23,018 nucleotides of DNA from an uncultured Prevotella sp. (GTDB lineage Bacteria > Bacteroidota > Bacteroidia > Bacteroidales > Bacteroidaceae), in assembly GCA_900544825.1 (NCBI GenBank), contig UQWP01000061.1:1-23018 (forward strand), given 5' to 3'. This document shows, one piece after another, positions 13,490 to 21,338 of this stretch. Every line of letters starts with the position of its first letter. Positions within the stretch are counted from its first letter, which is position 1. The notes under the pieces are model-generated. The model saw only the letters and a program-made list of their open reading frames with translations, did not search any database and was not told the origin of the DNA. Both the position numbers and the translations under genes were made by a program.

Positions 13490-14428
13490 TTATACTGTCC
13501 ATTCATAGGTGTCGTAAACCACGCCTCTTCCTCCGTAACCTTCCTTGTGGGCGATGAGACCCTCGTTGATCCAGGCTCCCTGCTGTTCCGTAGAACTGCC
13601 GAAATCCAGGTAAGGATAATCGGGGTAATCATGATACATAATCTGTTCGTAGATTGCCTCCATGGCTCCGAATTCCTTGCCCTCATCGTTGGTAGAACTG
13701 TATTGTCCATGTACCACTTGCTGGGTAATATAAAAGGTGAGTCCTCCTATGATGTGACCGTTGCGATAAGCATTATATTGGATGATATTCTCTGGGAAGC
13801 GACTCTTCAGAAGTTCCATTTCCTGAAGCGTGTGAACCGGTTTGGCACCAAATCGCTTTTCCAGGTTCTCATTCAATACCTCCCAGAATTCCGTCAGACT
13901 TGCATCTCTCACTACGGTCACTCCATTCTGATGAGCCTTTCTCAATCGGCGCAGGTGGTCTTTTCGCCAGCGCAACTTCTGCTGCATGAAGATGGTGGTG
14001 CCGATATTGCGGAGTGAAAGATGAGCCTTGCATTTCCAGAAGATGGCATAGAGATCTTCTTCTGAAGGATGAAGATGATAGATCCAGGGAATAGGACGAT
14101 ATTCCACCTTCTCGAAACCCTGAAGACGCAGATAGACATTCAGTTCCTCAAAGAGTTGGCAGACATCTGAAATCGTGACGTGGATGTTCATAATCAGTCC
14201 GCCGTAGGTGAGTCCGAAATGCGAGCAGAGAGTCTTGTTCACCTGATGGGCTGGCAGGATGGAATGGAGCTTTGCCTTCTTGAAGAACAGGAGAGAATAG
14301 TCCTTGAACCTATCGGAATGGTAATCCATATAGTTGCGGTAAAAGAGAAACGTTGCGTTTCGGGCTTTTGCCACATACGCATCCCATTGCTGGCGATATT
14401 CGGGGGTGTATTTGATGATTTCAAACAT
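13490..14428 (-). CDS. GNAT-superfamily acyltransferase, FemAB/BioF2-like
   Basis: A 312-residue protein with two consecutive GNAT-like halves, as in FemAB and PF13480 proteins: the first half runs to about 160, and the second contains LRWRKDHLRRLRKAHQNGVTV and the acyl-CoA-type core YNAYRNGHIIGGLTFYI, then FGAMEAIYEQIMYH and YLDFGSSTE. I chose the ATG at 14428 (MFEIIKYTPEY) because the frame's 63 upstream codons only mirror the overlapping ketoisomerase gene. It overlaps that gene by 8 bases, so the pair is translationally coupled. The pairing with an FdtA-type enzyme suggests acylation of an amino-sugar precursor, but the acceptor is unknown. No membrane segments or signal. Confidence 0.8.
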   Translation of the reverse strand: MFEIIKYTPEYRQQWDAYVAKARNATFLFYRNYMDYHSDRFKDYSLLFFKKAKLHSILPAHQVNKTLCSHFGLTYGGLIMNIHVTISDVCQLFEELNVYLRLQGFEKVEYRPIPWIYHLHPSEEDLYAIFWKCKAHLSLRNIGTTIFMQQKLRWRKDHLRRLRKAHQNGVTVVRDASLTEFWEVLNENLEKRFGAKPVHTLQEMELLKSRFPENIIQYNAYRNGHIIGGLTFYITQQVVHGQYSSTNDEGKEFGAMEAIYEQIMYHDYPDYPYLDFGSSTEQQGAWINEGLIAHKEGYGGRGVVYDTYEWTV

Positions 14429-14831
14429 GATGTCTTGCGTATTTGAGAAACTCGTCGTAATCATAGATATAATCTGCTTCATCGTATAATTCCGAAGCCA
14501 GGACCAGACAGACCGAACCGGCTGAGAAATCCTCCAGGGTTCGCCAGATGCCCGTGTTGACGAGTAATCCCTGGTCGGGGCGGTTGAGAAGATAGGATTG
14601 CTTCCGGTTTCCATCATCGAGCGTAACCGTGAAAGAACCGCTGGCAGCGATGATCACTTCCATGCATTCCTTATGGGCGTGACCTCCACGGGCTGCACCC
14701 TCCGGAATATCGTAGGTCCAGTAAGTGCGCCTGATGTGGAAGGGCACATCCTTGAAATCCTCCACCTTGGTATGGAAGCCTTCAGATTGATGCGTGTTCT
14801 GGAAACGGATGATTTTTCCTATTTCTTTCAT
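14421..14831 (-). CDS. FdtA/WxcM-like sugar 3,4-ketoisomerase (cupin)
   Basis: A 136-residue single cupin domain. Key features are GGHAHKECMEVIIAASGSFTVTLDDG (about 48-74), with the catalytic histidines H51 and H53, and the C-terminal YDEADYIYDYDEFL typical of WxcM/FdtA proteins. FdtA converts dTDP-4-keto-6-deoxyglucose to the 3-keto isomer on the way to 3-amino-3,6-dideoxy sugars such as Fuc3NAc and Qui3NAc. No aminotransferase or dTDP-glucose dehydratase is nearby; those steps would have to be encoded elsewhere. It starts 5 bases after purT and overlaps the acyltransferase by 8 bases. The fold and family are secure, the exact sugar is not. Confidence 0.85.
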   Translation of the reverse strand: MKEIGKIIRFQNTHQSEGFHTKVEDFKDVPFHIRRTYWTYDIPEGAARGGHAHKECMEVIIAASGSFTVTLDDGNRKQSYLLNRPDQGLLVNTGIWRTLEDFSAGSVCLVLASELYDEADYIYDYDEFLKYARHHV

Positions 14832-14836
14832 GAATC

Positions 14837-16018
14837 TTACTTCTTCATATATGGGTCGGTGCCCAGAACGGTCTTGGCAAGGCGCTTTGCCTTGTCGCGG
14901 AGCGCATTCAGGTCTTCGCCCTTCTCTCCGTAGCAGAGAACGACACCCATGCGGCGACCTATGTGAGCCTCTGGCTTGCCGAAGATGCGGATGCGGGTAT
15001 GATCCTCTTTCAATGCATCGAGCATGTTGTAGTTTAATGGCTCTGTGCTTTCCTTTGGAGAGAGGATGACGGCTGAACAGCCTACGTGCTCCAGATGGAT
15101 TCCGGCGATAGGCAAGCCCATTACGGCACGGAAGTGAAGCTCAAACTCGCTCAGGTTGGTGGTGTGACCGAGAGTTACCATACCCGTATCGTGTGGACGA
15201 GGACTCAATTCAGAGAAGATGACCTCACCCTGCTTGCTCAGGAAGAACTCTACGCCCCAGAGGCCGGCACCGGTCAGCGCCTTGGTTACTTCGCCGGCAA
15301 TGTGCTCAGCCTTCTTCAAAGCTTCCTCAGGGAGATGGAATGGCTGCCAACTCTCGCGGTAGTCGCCGCCCTTCTGTACGTGGCCGATAGGTGGACAGAA
15401 GAGGGTAGGACCATCCTTCTGGGTTACGGTGAGGAGGGTGAACTCTGAATCGAAGTCGATGAATTCCTCGATGATCACTTCCTTCACGTCGCCGCGACCT
15501 TCTTCCATCGCCTCCTTGTAAGCCTCCTTCAGCTCATCGTCGTTGTGAACATAGCTCTGACCATGACCGCTGGAACTCATCAGTGGCTTTACTACGCATG
15601 GGAAACCAATCTCATCGGCAGCGTTCTTGAACTCCTCGAAAGTCTTGGCGTAGAAATACTTGGCTGTGCGCAGACCCAGTTCCTTGGCAGCCAGGTCGCG
15701 GATGGCACGGCGGTTCATGGTGTAGTTCACGGCACGAGCCGAAGGCACAATCTGAATGCCCTCCTTCTCGAAGTCGAAGAGGCGCTCTGTGCGGATCGCT
15801 TCAATCTCAGGCACGATGATGTCTGGGTGATGTTTCTCAACCACAGCGGTCAATGCGTCGCCATCGAGCATTGAGAACACTTCTCGCTCGTCGGCAACCT
15901 GCATGGCTGGTGCATTGTCGTACTTGTCGCAAGCGATGACGTACTGTCCTGCGCGCTTTGCGGCGATGGTAAACTCCTTGCCCAGTTCGCCTGAGCCCAA
16001 AAGCATAATCTTCTTCAT
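14837..16018 (-). CDS. purT: Formate-dependent phosphoribosylglycinamide formyltransferase 2
   Basis: A 393-residue ATP-grasp enzyme (E. coli PurT has 392) that formylates GAR using formate and ATP in purine synthesis. The N-terminal fold begins KIMLLGSGELGKEFTIAAKR; the ATP-grasp core contains PCVVKPLMSSSGHGQS, VIIEEFIDFDSEFTLLTV and FSELSPRPHDTGMVTL. I chose the ATG at 16018 because upstream codons are a read-through of the kinase-like gene and the length then matches the family. It starts 7 bases after the cytidylate-kinase-like gene and is followed 5 bases later by the ketoisomerase gene, so all are probably co-transcribed, although the latter two have no evident link to purines. Confidence 0.95.
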   Translation of the reverse strand: MKKIMLLGSGELGKEFTIAAKRAGQYVIACDKYDNAPAMQVADEREVFSMLDGDALTAVVEKHHPDIIVPEIEAIRTERLFDFEKEGIQIVPSARAVNYTMNRRAIRDLAAKELGLRTAKYFYAKTFEEFKNAADEIGFPCVVKPLMSSSGHGQSYVHNDDELKEAYKEAMEEGRGDVKEVIIEEFIDFDSEFTLLTVTQKDGPTLFCPPIGHVQKGGDYRESWQPFHLPEEALKKAEHIAGEVTKALTGAGLWGVEFFLSKQGEVIFSELSPRPHDTGMVTLGHTTNLSEFELHFRAVMGLPIAGIHLEHVGCSAVILSPKESTEPLNYNMLDALKEDHTRIRIFGKPEAHIGRRMGVVLCYGEKGEDLNALRDKAKRLAKTVLGTDPYMKK

Positions 16019-16025
16019 GATTATA

Positions 16026-16643
16026 TTATAAGTTAAATTTCTTTCTGATAAATTCTGCGATAAATTTCTCTGTCTCCTCGATTCCCAGATGGCTGCTGTT
16101 GATGCAGAGGTCGTAGCTTTCGCTGTGGCCCCACTTCTTGCCGGTATAGTAATCGTAGTAAGAGGCGCGCTGCTCCTCGTGGCTTTCGATGAACTTGCGG
16201 GCGGTGGCTCTGTCGATGTTCTTTCGCGTGCATACAGCCTTGATGCGGTCATCAAGATTGGCGGTGATGAAGATATTGATCACATTCTTGTAATCGCGCA
16301 GCACATAGTCGGCGGTTCTACCCACAAACACGCAGTTGCCCTGGTCGGCAGCCTTCTTGATGGCGTCGCTCTGGAACTTGTACAGGCCTTCCTGCGAGAA
16401 GTCGTTGTGATAGAAGTTGTTGTCGCTCAGGAAAGGCAGATGAGTGTGGAAGAGAGACTTGAAGAATCCCTTCTGCTCATCGTTCTGCTCGAAGAATTTC
16501 TCCGAGAATCCGCTCTCCTTGGCTGCAAGGTTCAGCAGTTCCCGGTCGTAGCACTTGCAACCGAAATCCTTCGCCAGTCTCTCGGCGATGATATGGCCGC
16601 CGCTTCCTATCTGGCGACCTACGTTTATGATAATCTTTTCCAT
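16026..16643 (-). CDS. Cytidylate-kinase-like protein (PF13189)
   Basis: A 205-residue P-loop protein. INVGRQIGSGGHIIAERLA near the start is the variant nucleotide-binding loop of the Cytidylate_kin2 family, followed by CKCYDRELLNLAAKES and NCVFVGRTADYVL, the expected region of the NMP-kinase core. RKNIDRATARKFI and EEQRASYYDYYTGKKWG match the LID-type segment. It differs from canonical Cmk, and its substrate is not established. The leader is a heptad repeat with an 8-codon upstream frame (16670-16644) whose TAA abuts this ATG. It lies between a MATE exporter and purT on the same strand, with 39 and 7 bases of spacing. Confidence 0.85.
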   Translation of the reverse strand: MEKIIINVGRQIGSGGHIIAERLAKDFGCKCYDRELLNLAAKESGFSEKFFEQNDEQKGFFKSLFHTHLPFLSDNNFYHNDFSQEGLYKFQSDAIKKAADQGNCVFVGRTADYVLRDYKNVINIFITANLDDRIKAVCTRKNIDRATARKFIESHEEQRASYYDYYTGKKWGHSESYDLCINSSHLGIEETEKFIAEFIRKKFNL

Positions 16644-16670
16644 TTACTTTGAACTTTGAGATTTGAACAT
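16644..16670 (-). other. Eight-codon upstream frame in the kinase leader
   Basis: Within the heptad repeat, minus-strand ATG at 16670 opens an eight-codon frame ending in TAA at 16644-16646, which directly abuts the kinase ATG at 16643. The ATG is the same TTCAATG repeat variant that starts lutC and xseA. Translation is not demonstrated; it could be a remnant of the repeat. Confidence 0.3.
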
Positions 16671-16691
16671 TGAACTTTATGATTAGCTTTG
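16645..16691 (-). repeat. GTTCAAA heptad repeat between the MATE and kinase genes
   Basis: Read on the minus strand it begins AGCTAATCATAAAGTTCAA and continues with variant heptads up to the kinase start. The 22 bases at 16670-16691 are identical to 19890-19911. The MATE stop codon is the TAA of GCTAATCAT, so the repeat sets the end of one gene and the leader of the next. Confidence 0.85.
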
Positions 16692-18116
16692 AATGCCGTT
16701 GGATTGGCTTTCCCTTCGGCCGCCGAACGCTGTTTCTTCACTCTTCATTCTTCGTTCTTCACTTTCTTTATGTTGTTTCTTCAACTTGTTCATGTACCAT
16801 GACATCACGACTGCTGCAATGAGGGCTGCCGAGAAGTCGGAGATAGGCATACTGTACCATACGCCATCAATATCCCATATCATCGGCAGGAAACCCAGGA
16901 GCGGCAGAAGGATGAGCAACTGTCTCGACAGCGAGAGGAAGATGCTGATCTTCACCTTTCCGATACACTGGAAGAAGTTCGTGATCACCATCTGGAATCC
17001 GATGACCGGGAAGCAGAACATCACCACTCTGATTGCCTTGATGCCCAGGTCTATCAGCGTTTTATCCGTAGTAAACAGTCGTGCGCAGTAGTAAGGCAGG
17101 AACATTGCTATCAGCCATCCTGCCACCATGATGGCAGTGGCGGCGATGATGCTCAGGTTCAAAACGCGCATCAATCTGTCCAGCTTCTGGGCGCCATAGT
17201 TGTAGCCGGCAATAGGCTGCATTCCCTGGTTTACTCCGAACACGAACATCACGAACACCATCGCAATACCGTTGGCTATTCCGTAGGCACCCACGGAGAG
17301 GTCTCCTCCGAATTTCACCAGCTGGTTGTTGATGAAGATGACGATGATGCAGGCGCACACGTTCATCAGAAAGGGCGAAATGCCGATGGCTAGGATTTTG
17401 TCCACGAGTTTCTTCTTCAGTTTATAGATGCCTTTCTTGAAGTGGAGCAGCTCGTTTTTGTTGCTGAAGAGCTTGAACTGCCAGCACAGTGCCATCAGCT
17501 GCGAAAGGATGGTGGCGATGGCGGCTCCCTGTATTCCCCATTTGAAGACGAGGATGAAGAGCGCGTCCAATATCACGTTCATCACCACTGTGAAGATGGT
17601 GGCGTACATCGCCTGCTTGGGCTTGCTCGCCACCCTGAGCAGGGAGTTCATGCCGAAATACATGTGGCTCACCACATTGCCCAGCAGGATGATGACCATA
17701 TACTCATGAGCATAGGTGAGCGTCTGGTCGCTGGCTCCGAAGAACCTCAGGATAGGGTCGAGGAAGAGCAGACAGATGATGCTCAATCCGATACCGATGA
17801 TGAGGTTCAGGGAAATCGTGTTACCCAGAATGTTCTGCGCTGTGGCATAATCTTTTTGTCCCAACTTCACGCTGATGGCTGTAGATGCTCCTACGCCCAC
17901 ACCGGCTCCGAAGGCGGCAGTGAGGTTCATGAAGGGGAAGGTGATGGCGAGACCTGAGATGGCCATGGCTCCCACACCCTGACCGATGAATACACGGTCA
18001 ACAATGTTGTAGAGCGAAGAGGCTGTCATCGCAATCATCGCTGGCAGGGCGTACTGAACGAGCAGTTTGCCCACCGGCTTCGTACCTAATTCTAATGTTG
18101 CTTGTTTATTTTCCAT
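16683..18116 (-). CDS. MATE-family multidrug efflux transporter
   Basis: A 477-residue inner-membrane protein with about 12 hydrophobic segments in two six-helix halves, as in MATE exporters of the MepA/NorM type, which expel cationic drugs using Na+ or H+ gradients. Typical elements are PAMIAMTASSLYNIVDRVFIG near 25-45, GVGASTAISVKLG near 75-90 and GVNQGMQPIAGYNYGA near 290-305. The last 30 residues are charged (HKESEERRMKSEE then FGGRRESQSNG). They are encoded partly by a GAAGAATGAAG-type repeat (16733-16765) and the stop lies in the heptad repeat, so the tail is probably repeat-derived. A -7 box lies at 18189-18196. Substrate unknown. Confidence 0.92.
   Translation of the reverse strand: MENKQATLELGTKPVGKLLVQYALPAMIAMTASSLYNIVDRVFIGQGVGAMAISGLAITFPFMNLTAAFGAGVGVGASTAISVKLGQKDYATAQNILGNTISLNLIIGIGLSIICLLFLDPILRFFGASDQTLTYAHEYMVIILLGNVVSHMYFGMNSLLRVASKPKQAMYATIFTVVMNVILDALFILVFKWGIQGAAIATILSQLMALCWQFKLFSNKNELLHFKKGIYKLKKKLVDKILAIGISPFLMNVCACIIVIFINNQLVKFGGDLSVGAYGIANGIAMVFVMFVFGVNQGMQPIAGYNYGAQKLDRLMRVLNLSIIAATAIMVAGWLIAMFLPYYCARLFTTDKTLIDLGIKAIRVVMFCFPVIGFQMVITNFFQCIGKVKISIFLSLSRQLLILLPLLGFLPMIWDIDGVWYSMPISDFSAALIAAVVMSWYMNKLKKQHKESEERRMKSEETAFGGRRESQSNGIQS
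16733..16765 (-). repeat. GTGAAGAA-type simple repeat within the MATE 3' end
   Basis: On the minus strand the stretch reads as degenerate units of GTGAAGAACGAAGAATGAAG and GTGAAGAA. It is in frame and encodes the charged tail of the MATE transporter. Confidence 0.6.
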
Positions 18117-18188
18117 TTATAACTGTTTTTGCCTCATAGACCATCGCACTGCTCCTTTCAGAAAGCAACTGCGGCGGCTACTTGTCTG

Positions 18189-18196
18189 CAAAAGTA
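18189..18196 (-). promoter_or_regulatory. -7 box of the MATE operon
   Basis: The minus strand reads TACTTTTG then CAGAC, fitting TAnnTTTG about 75 bases upstream of the MATE ATG. No TTTG is seen at the -33 distance. It probably drives the run MATE, kinase-like gene, purT, ketoisomerase and acyltransferase. Confidence 0.55.
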
Positions 18197-18267
18197 CAAA
18201 AAATATCTGATACCTTATTATATATATAAGAAAAACTTGCATTTCCTGATAAAAACTTCCCTTTTCT

Positions 18268-18299
18268 TTTGGCATTCTCGTACAAAAACTGTACTTTTG
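18268..18299 (+). promoter_or_regulatory. Promoter of the S8 peptidase gene
   Basis: -33 TTTG (18268-18271) and -7 TACTTTTG (18292-18299) are 20 bases apart, an ideal Bacteroidota promoter. The leader to the ATG at 18384 is about 75 bases. The 267-base gap to the MATE gene holds only the two divergent promoters. Confidence 0.85.
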
Positions 18300-18383
18300 C
18301 AGCTTAGTATAAACAATAACCATCTGATTAGGCAACAGCAGTCAGACGAGAAATTAACAATATAACAATCGTACTACCGATAA

Positions 18384-19865
18384 ATGATGAAAAGATATTT
18401 GATGCTTTATGCATTCATTCTGTCCACCTTGATATTGTTGGCTCACGATGACAAGGTAACCAGCTTCGAGCAGTTAGCCCAAGCTGAAAACACTGAGCAC
18501 GAGATGCGGTTTCCCCGCATTATGGAGACTGATATGGTGTCTTTCCCAGGTGGAAAATGCCAGATGTATCGTCTTTACCTCAAGGATAAAGACCTAGACC
18601 ATACGCCCTTTTCGGTGAACCGCCCTTCGGAATACCTCTCCCAGCGCTCCATCGACCGACGTAAGCGCCAGGGCATTCCTGTAGATCTGACCGACCTTCC
18701 CGTGGCTCCGGCTTACGAAAAGCTGGTAGCTGAGACAGGCATCGAGATCGTAGGGAAGAGCAAGTGGAACAATACGCTGCTGATCCGCATCCACAAGGAC
18801 AAGGAGCTTCGCAAGCTGGAAGGGCTGGAGTTCATCACCAAGATGAAGAAGGTGTTCGAGGCTCCCGATTCCGTAAGTCAGAGAATGCGCTCGAATGTGC
18901 GCAAGGGACTGAACGAGTGGAGCCAGGGCGATGGATTCTATGGTGCTGCTGATGCTCAGCTGAAGTCGCTGAACGGCAAAAGGCTCCACAAGATAGGCTA
19001 TAGCGGCAAGGGGATGATGATAGCCGTTTTCGACGGCGGATTCATGAATGTGGATAAGATTCCTGCCCTGCACAACATCAAGCTGGCGGGTGTGAAGGAT
19101 TTCGTGGTTCCTGAATCCAAGAATGTATTTGGAGAGATGGAACATGGCACGATGGTGCTCTCTACGATGGCTGCCAATGCGCCCGATTTCTATGTGGGTG
19201 TGGCTCCCGAGGCGCAGTATCTGCTGATAAGATGCGAGGATGAACGCACCGAGAGTCTTGCCGAGGAGGATTACTGGGCGAGTGCTGCCGAATATGCTGA
19301 CAGCTGTGGCGTGGACGTCATCAATTCTTCGCTCGGCTATCATGGCTTCGATGATTCCTCGATGGATCATCACTATTATGAGCAGGATGGCAAGACCGCC
19401 CTCATCTCCCGAACCGCATCGATGTGTGCCGACAAGGGAATCGTATGCGTGAACTCTGCCGGAAACGACGGTATGGGTTCCTGGAAGAAAATCAATTTCC
19501 CTGCCGATGCCAAGGATATCCTCACGGTGGGAAGCATCAATGAACATGGCGTGAATGCTGCCTTCAGTGCCGTAGGACCTACGGCGGATGGCAGAATCAA
19601 GCCTGATGTGATGGCCTTCGGAAGTCCTACCTGCGTGATTACGGGCAGGGGAAGCATCATCAATGATAACGGAACTTCGTTCTCCTCGCCGCTGGTAGCG
19701 GGTATGGTGGCTTGCCTCTGGCAGGCGCTGCCTGGCAAGACTGCCAAGCAGATCATCAAGCTCGTAAAACTGGCAGGCAATAATCAGCAGCATCCCGATA
19801 ATGTCTTCGGATACGGTGTGTCTGATTTTTGGAAAGCTTATCAGACGGGGAAAGCGATTAAGTAA
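18384..19865 (+). CDS. Secreted S8 (subtilisin-like) serine peptidase
   Basis: A 493-residue protein with a signal peptide (MMKRYLMLYAFILSTLILLA, cleavage probably before HDDK). The N-terminal propeptide-like region holds the Bacteroidota-typical YLSQRSIDRRKRQGIPVDLTD motif (about 84-104), in which the RxxRQG part recurs in S8 proteins of this phylum. The catalytic triad is D in MMIAVFDGGF (about 216), H in GEMEHGTMV (about 255) and S in DNGTSFSSPLVAGM (about 432), with the oxyanion asparagine in VNSAGNDG (about 359). The aspartate is followed by GG rather than the usual [ST]G. No type IX C-terminal sorting domain is evident; the protein ends just after the catalytic domain. Either ATG at 18384 or 18387 is possible. 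Substrate unknown. Confidence 0.9.
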   Translation: MMKRYLMLYAFILSTLILLAHDDKVTSFEQLAQAENTEHEMRFPRIMETDMVSFPGGKCQMYRLYLKDKDLDHTPFSVNRPSEYLSQRSIDRRKRQGIPVDLTDLPVAPAYEKLVAETGIEIVGKSKWNNTLLIRIHKDKELRKLEGLEFITKMKKVFEAPDSVSQRMRSNVRKGLNEWSQGDGFYGAADAQLKSLNGKRLHKIGYSGKGMMIAVFDGGFMNVDKIPALHNIKLAGVKDFVVPESKNVFGEMEHGTMVLSTMAANAPDFYVGVAPEAQYLLIRCEDERTESLAEEDYWASAAEYADSCGVDVINSSLGYHGFDDSSMDHHYYEQDGKTALISRTASMCADKGIVCVNSAGNDGMGSWKKINFPADAKDILTVGSINEHGVNAAFSAVGPTADGRIKPDVMAFGSPTCVITGRGSIINDNGTSFSSPLVAGMVACLWQALPGKTAKQIIKLVKLAGNNQQHPDNVFGYGVSDFWKAYQTGKAIK

Positions 19866-19911
19866 ACTTGGAACTTTGAACTTGGAACTTTGAACTTTAT
19901 GATTAGCTTTG
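19866..19911 (-). repeat. Heptad repeat after the S8 gene (left arm of inverted pair)
   Basis: On the minus strand it begins with the GCTAATCATAAAGTTCAA block and continues in GTTC(A/C)AAG units up to the S8 stop codon. Bases 19871-19902 pair with 19961-19992 (31 of 32 positions). Confidence 0.85.
19904..19911 (+). promoter_or_regulatory. Possible -7 box for xseA
   Basis: TAGCTTTG fits TAnnTTTG, but the nearest TTTG (19875-19878) is 25 bases away, longer than ideal. If used, the transcript would start after the left arm of the inverted repeat and so would not form the long hairpin. The same TAGCTTTG occurs at 16684-16691 in a non-promoter orientation, so it may only be part of the repeat. 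Confidence 0.25.
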
Positions 19912-19957
19912 CTGCTATATGATAGGGGAAGTTCCAGGGCTAAGTACCAAGTAATAG

Positions 19958-19997
19958 TATTCATAAAGTTCAAAGTTCCAAGTTCAATGTTCAATGT
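19958..19997 (+). repeat. Heptad repeat before xseA (right arm, includes start codon)
   Basis: TCATAAAGTTCAAAGTTCC and further heptad units run directly into the xseA start. The unit TTCAATGTTC supplies the ATG at 19987. Confidence 0.85.
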
Positions 19998-21303
19998 AAA
20001 AAGATTATCTCTATATGAATTAAACTCGATAGTCAGCGAAATCATTTCGATGTCCTTACCCGACAGCTATTGGGTGGAAGCTGAACTCTCGGAGGCTCGC
20101 GAGGGCTATGGCGGCCACTGCTATCTGGAACTCATCCAGAAGGATGAACGCTCCAATACGCCGATAGCCAAGGCGCATGCTGCCTGCTGGCGCAACCGCT
20201 GGATGCTCATCAAGCCGAATTTCGAGCGCATTACGGGGCAGCGCATCCATGCCGGCATGAAGGTGCTGCTCAAGGTTCACGCCCAGTTCCATGAGAACTA
20301 TGGTTTCTCTTGGATCGTAGATGACATCGACCCCAACTATACGATGGGCGATATGGCTCGCAAGAGACTGGAAATCATTAATACGCTGAAGGCTGAGGGG
20401 GTCTTCGAGCTCCAGAAAGAGCTGGTGCTTCCGATGTTCTGCCAGCGCATCGCCGTGATTTCGAGTGCCACTGCTGCCGGCTATGGCGATTTCTGCAATC
20501 AGCTTGCCGATAACGAATACGGTTTGCAGTTCACCACCCGCCTCTTTCCTGCTACGATGCAGGGCGAGGGAGTGGAGCAGAGCATCATCGCGGCACTGGA
20601 CAGCATCAATGCCGAATATGAGGAGTTTGACTGCGTGGTCATCATCCGTGGCGGTGGTGCTACCAGCGACCTTTCCGGTTTCGACACCCTGGCGCTTGCC
20701 GAGAATGTGGCTAACTTTCCGTTGCCTATCATCACGGGTATCGGACACGAGAGAGACGAAAGCGTATTGGATATGATTTCCTTCCAGCGTGTGAAGACGC
20801 CGACTGCCGCTGCCGCCTTCCTCATCAATCATCTCGCCGAGGTTTATGCCCGGGTGATGGATGCGCAGGAAACCATCATGCAGAACGTGAAGCACCGGTT
20901 GCAGGTGGAGAAGATGAGGCTCGAAAGATTGAGCAGCACCATCCCCGTACAGTTCTCGCTGGTGAAGACGAAGCAGGGGGCGTATCTCGACCGTCTGATG
21001 ACTCGCATTACGTCGAATCTGCAGTCGAAGGTATCGAATGCGCAGCGCCGTTTAGAGATTCTCTCGCAGAATATCCAGCCGGTAGTGGAGCGGAAGATGC
21101 TCAATGAGGGTCATCGTCTGCAGCTTCTCCAGCAGCGCATCCAGGCGCAGGATCCGGATCTGCTGCTGAAACGTGGCTACAGCATCACGCTGAAAGATGG
21201 CAAGAGCATCCGTTCTGCCTCGCAGTTGAAGGCTGGCGACATCATCGAAACGAGATTCGCAGAGGGCTATGTGAAGTCGGAAGTACAGAATATCCACTGT
21301 TAA
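19987..21303 (+). CDS. xseA: Exonuclease VII large subunit
   Basis: A 438-residue protein, catalytic subunit of exonuclease VII, which degrades single-stranded DNA into oligonucleotides from either end. The N-terminal OB-fold starts LSLYELNSIVSEIIS and SYWVEAELSE. The catalytic domain contains RIAVISSATAAGYGDFCNQL and VVIIRGGGATSDLSGFDTLALAE, then PIITGIGHERDESVLDM and RVKTPTAAAAFL, all family hallmarks. A long coiled-coil region (about 265-395) precedes a C-terminal segment (GYSITLKDGK, LKAGDIIETRF) also typical of XseA. The 19987 ATG is preferred because the 26 upstream codons encode only repeat DNA. The stop lies in a GTTAAC repeat 35 bases before xseB. Confidence 0.95.
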   Translation: MFNVKRLSLYELNSIVSEIISMSLPDSYWVEAELSEAREGYGGHCYLELIQKDERSNTPIAKAHAACWRNRWMLIKPNFERITGQRIHAGMKVLLKVHAQFHENYGFSWIVDDIDPNYTMGDMARKRLEIINTLKAEGVFELQKELVLPMFCQRIAVISSATAAGYGDFCNQLADNEYGLQFTTRLFPATMQGEGVEQSIIAALDSINAEYEEFDCVVIIRGGGATSDLSGFDTLALAENVANFPLPIITGIGHERDESVLDMISFQRVKTPTAAAAFLINHLAEVYARVMDAQETIMQNVKHRLQVEKMRLERLSSTIPVQFSLVKTKQGAYLDRLMTRITSNLQSKVSNAQRRLEILSQNIQPVVERKMLNEGHRLQLLQQRIQAQDPDLLLKRGYSITLKDGKSIRSASQLKAGDIIETRFAEGYVKSEVQNIHC

Positions 21304-21323
21304 CTGTTAACTCTGTTAACTCC
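21297..21323. repeat. GTTAAC-rich repeat, copy 2
   Basis: CTGTTAACTGTTAAC is followed by TCTGTTAACTCC, nearly identical to 13409-13433. The xseA stop codon (21301-21303) is inside it, so the final residues of XseA are repeat-encoded. Confidence 0.8.
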
Positions 21324-21338
21324 AAACAAAATAAAATT

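Noticed and set aside
18594..20045. A 483-codon minus-strand frame opposite the S8 peptidase
   Set aside because: It is a shadow of the peptidase frame: histidine- and arginine-rich, no known motif, and it extends across the heptad repeats.
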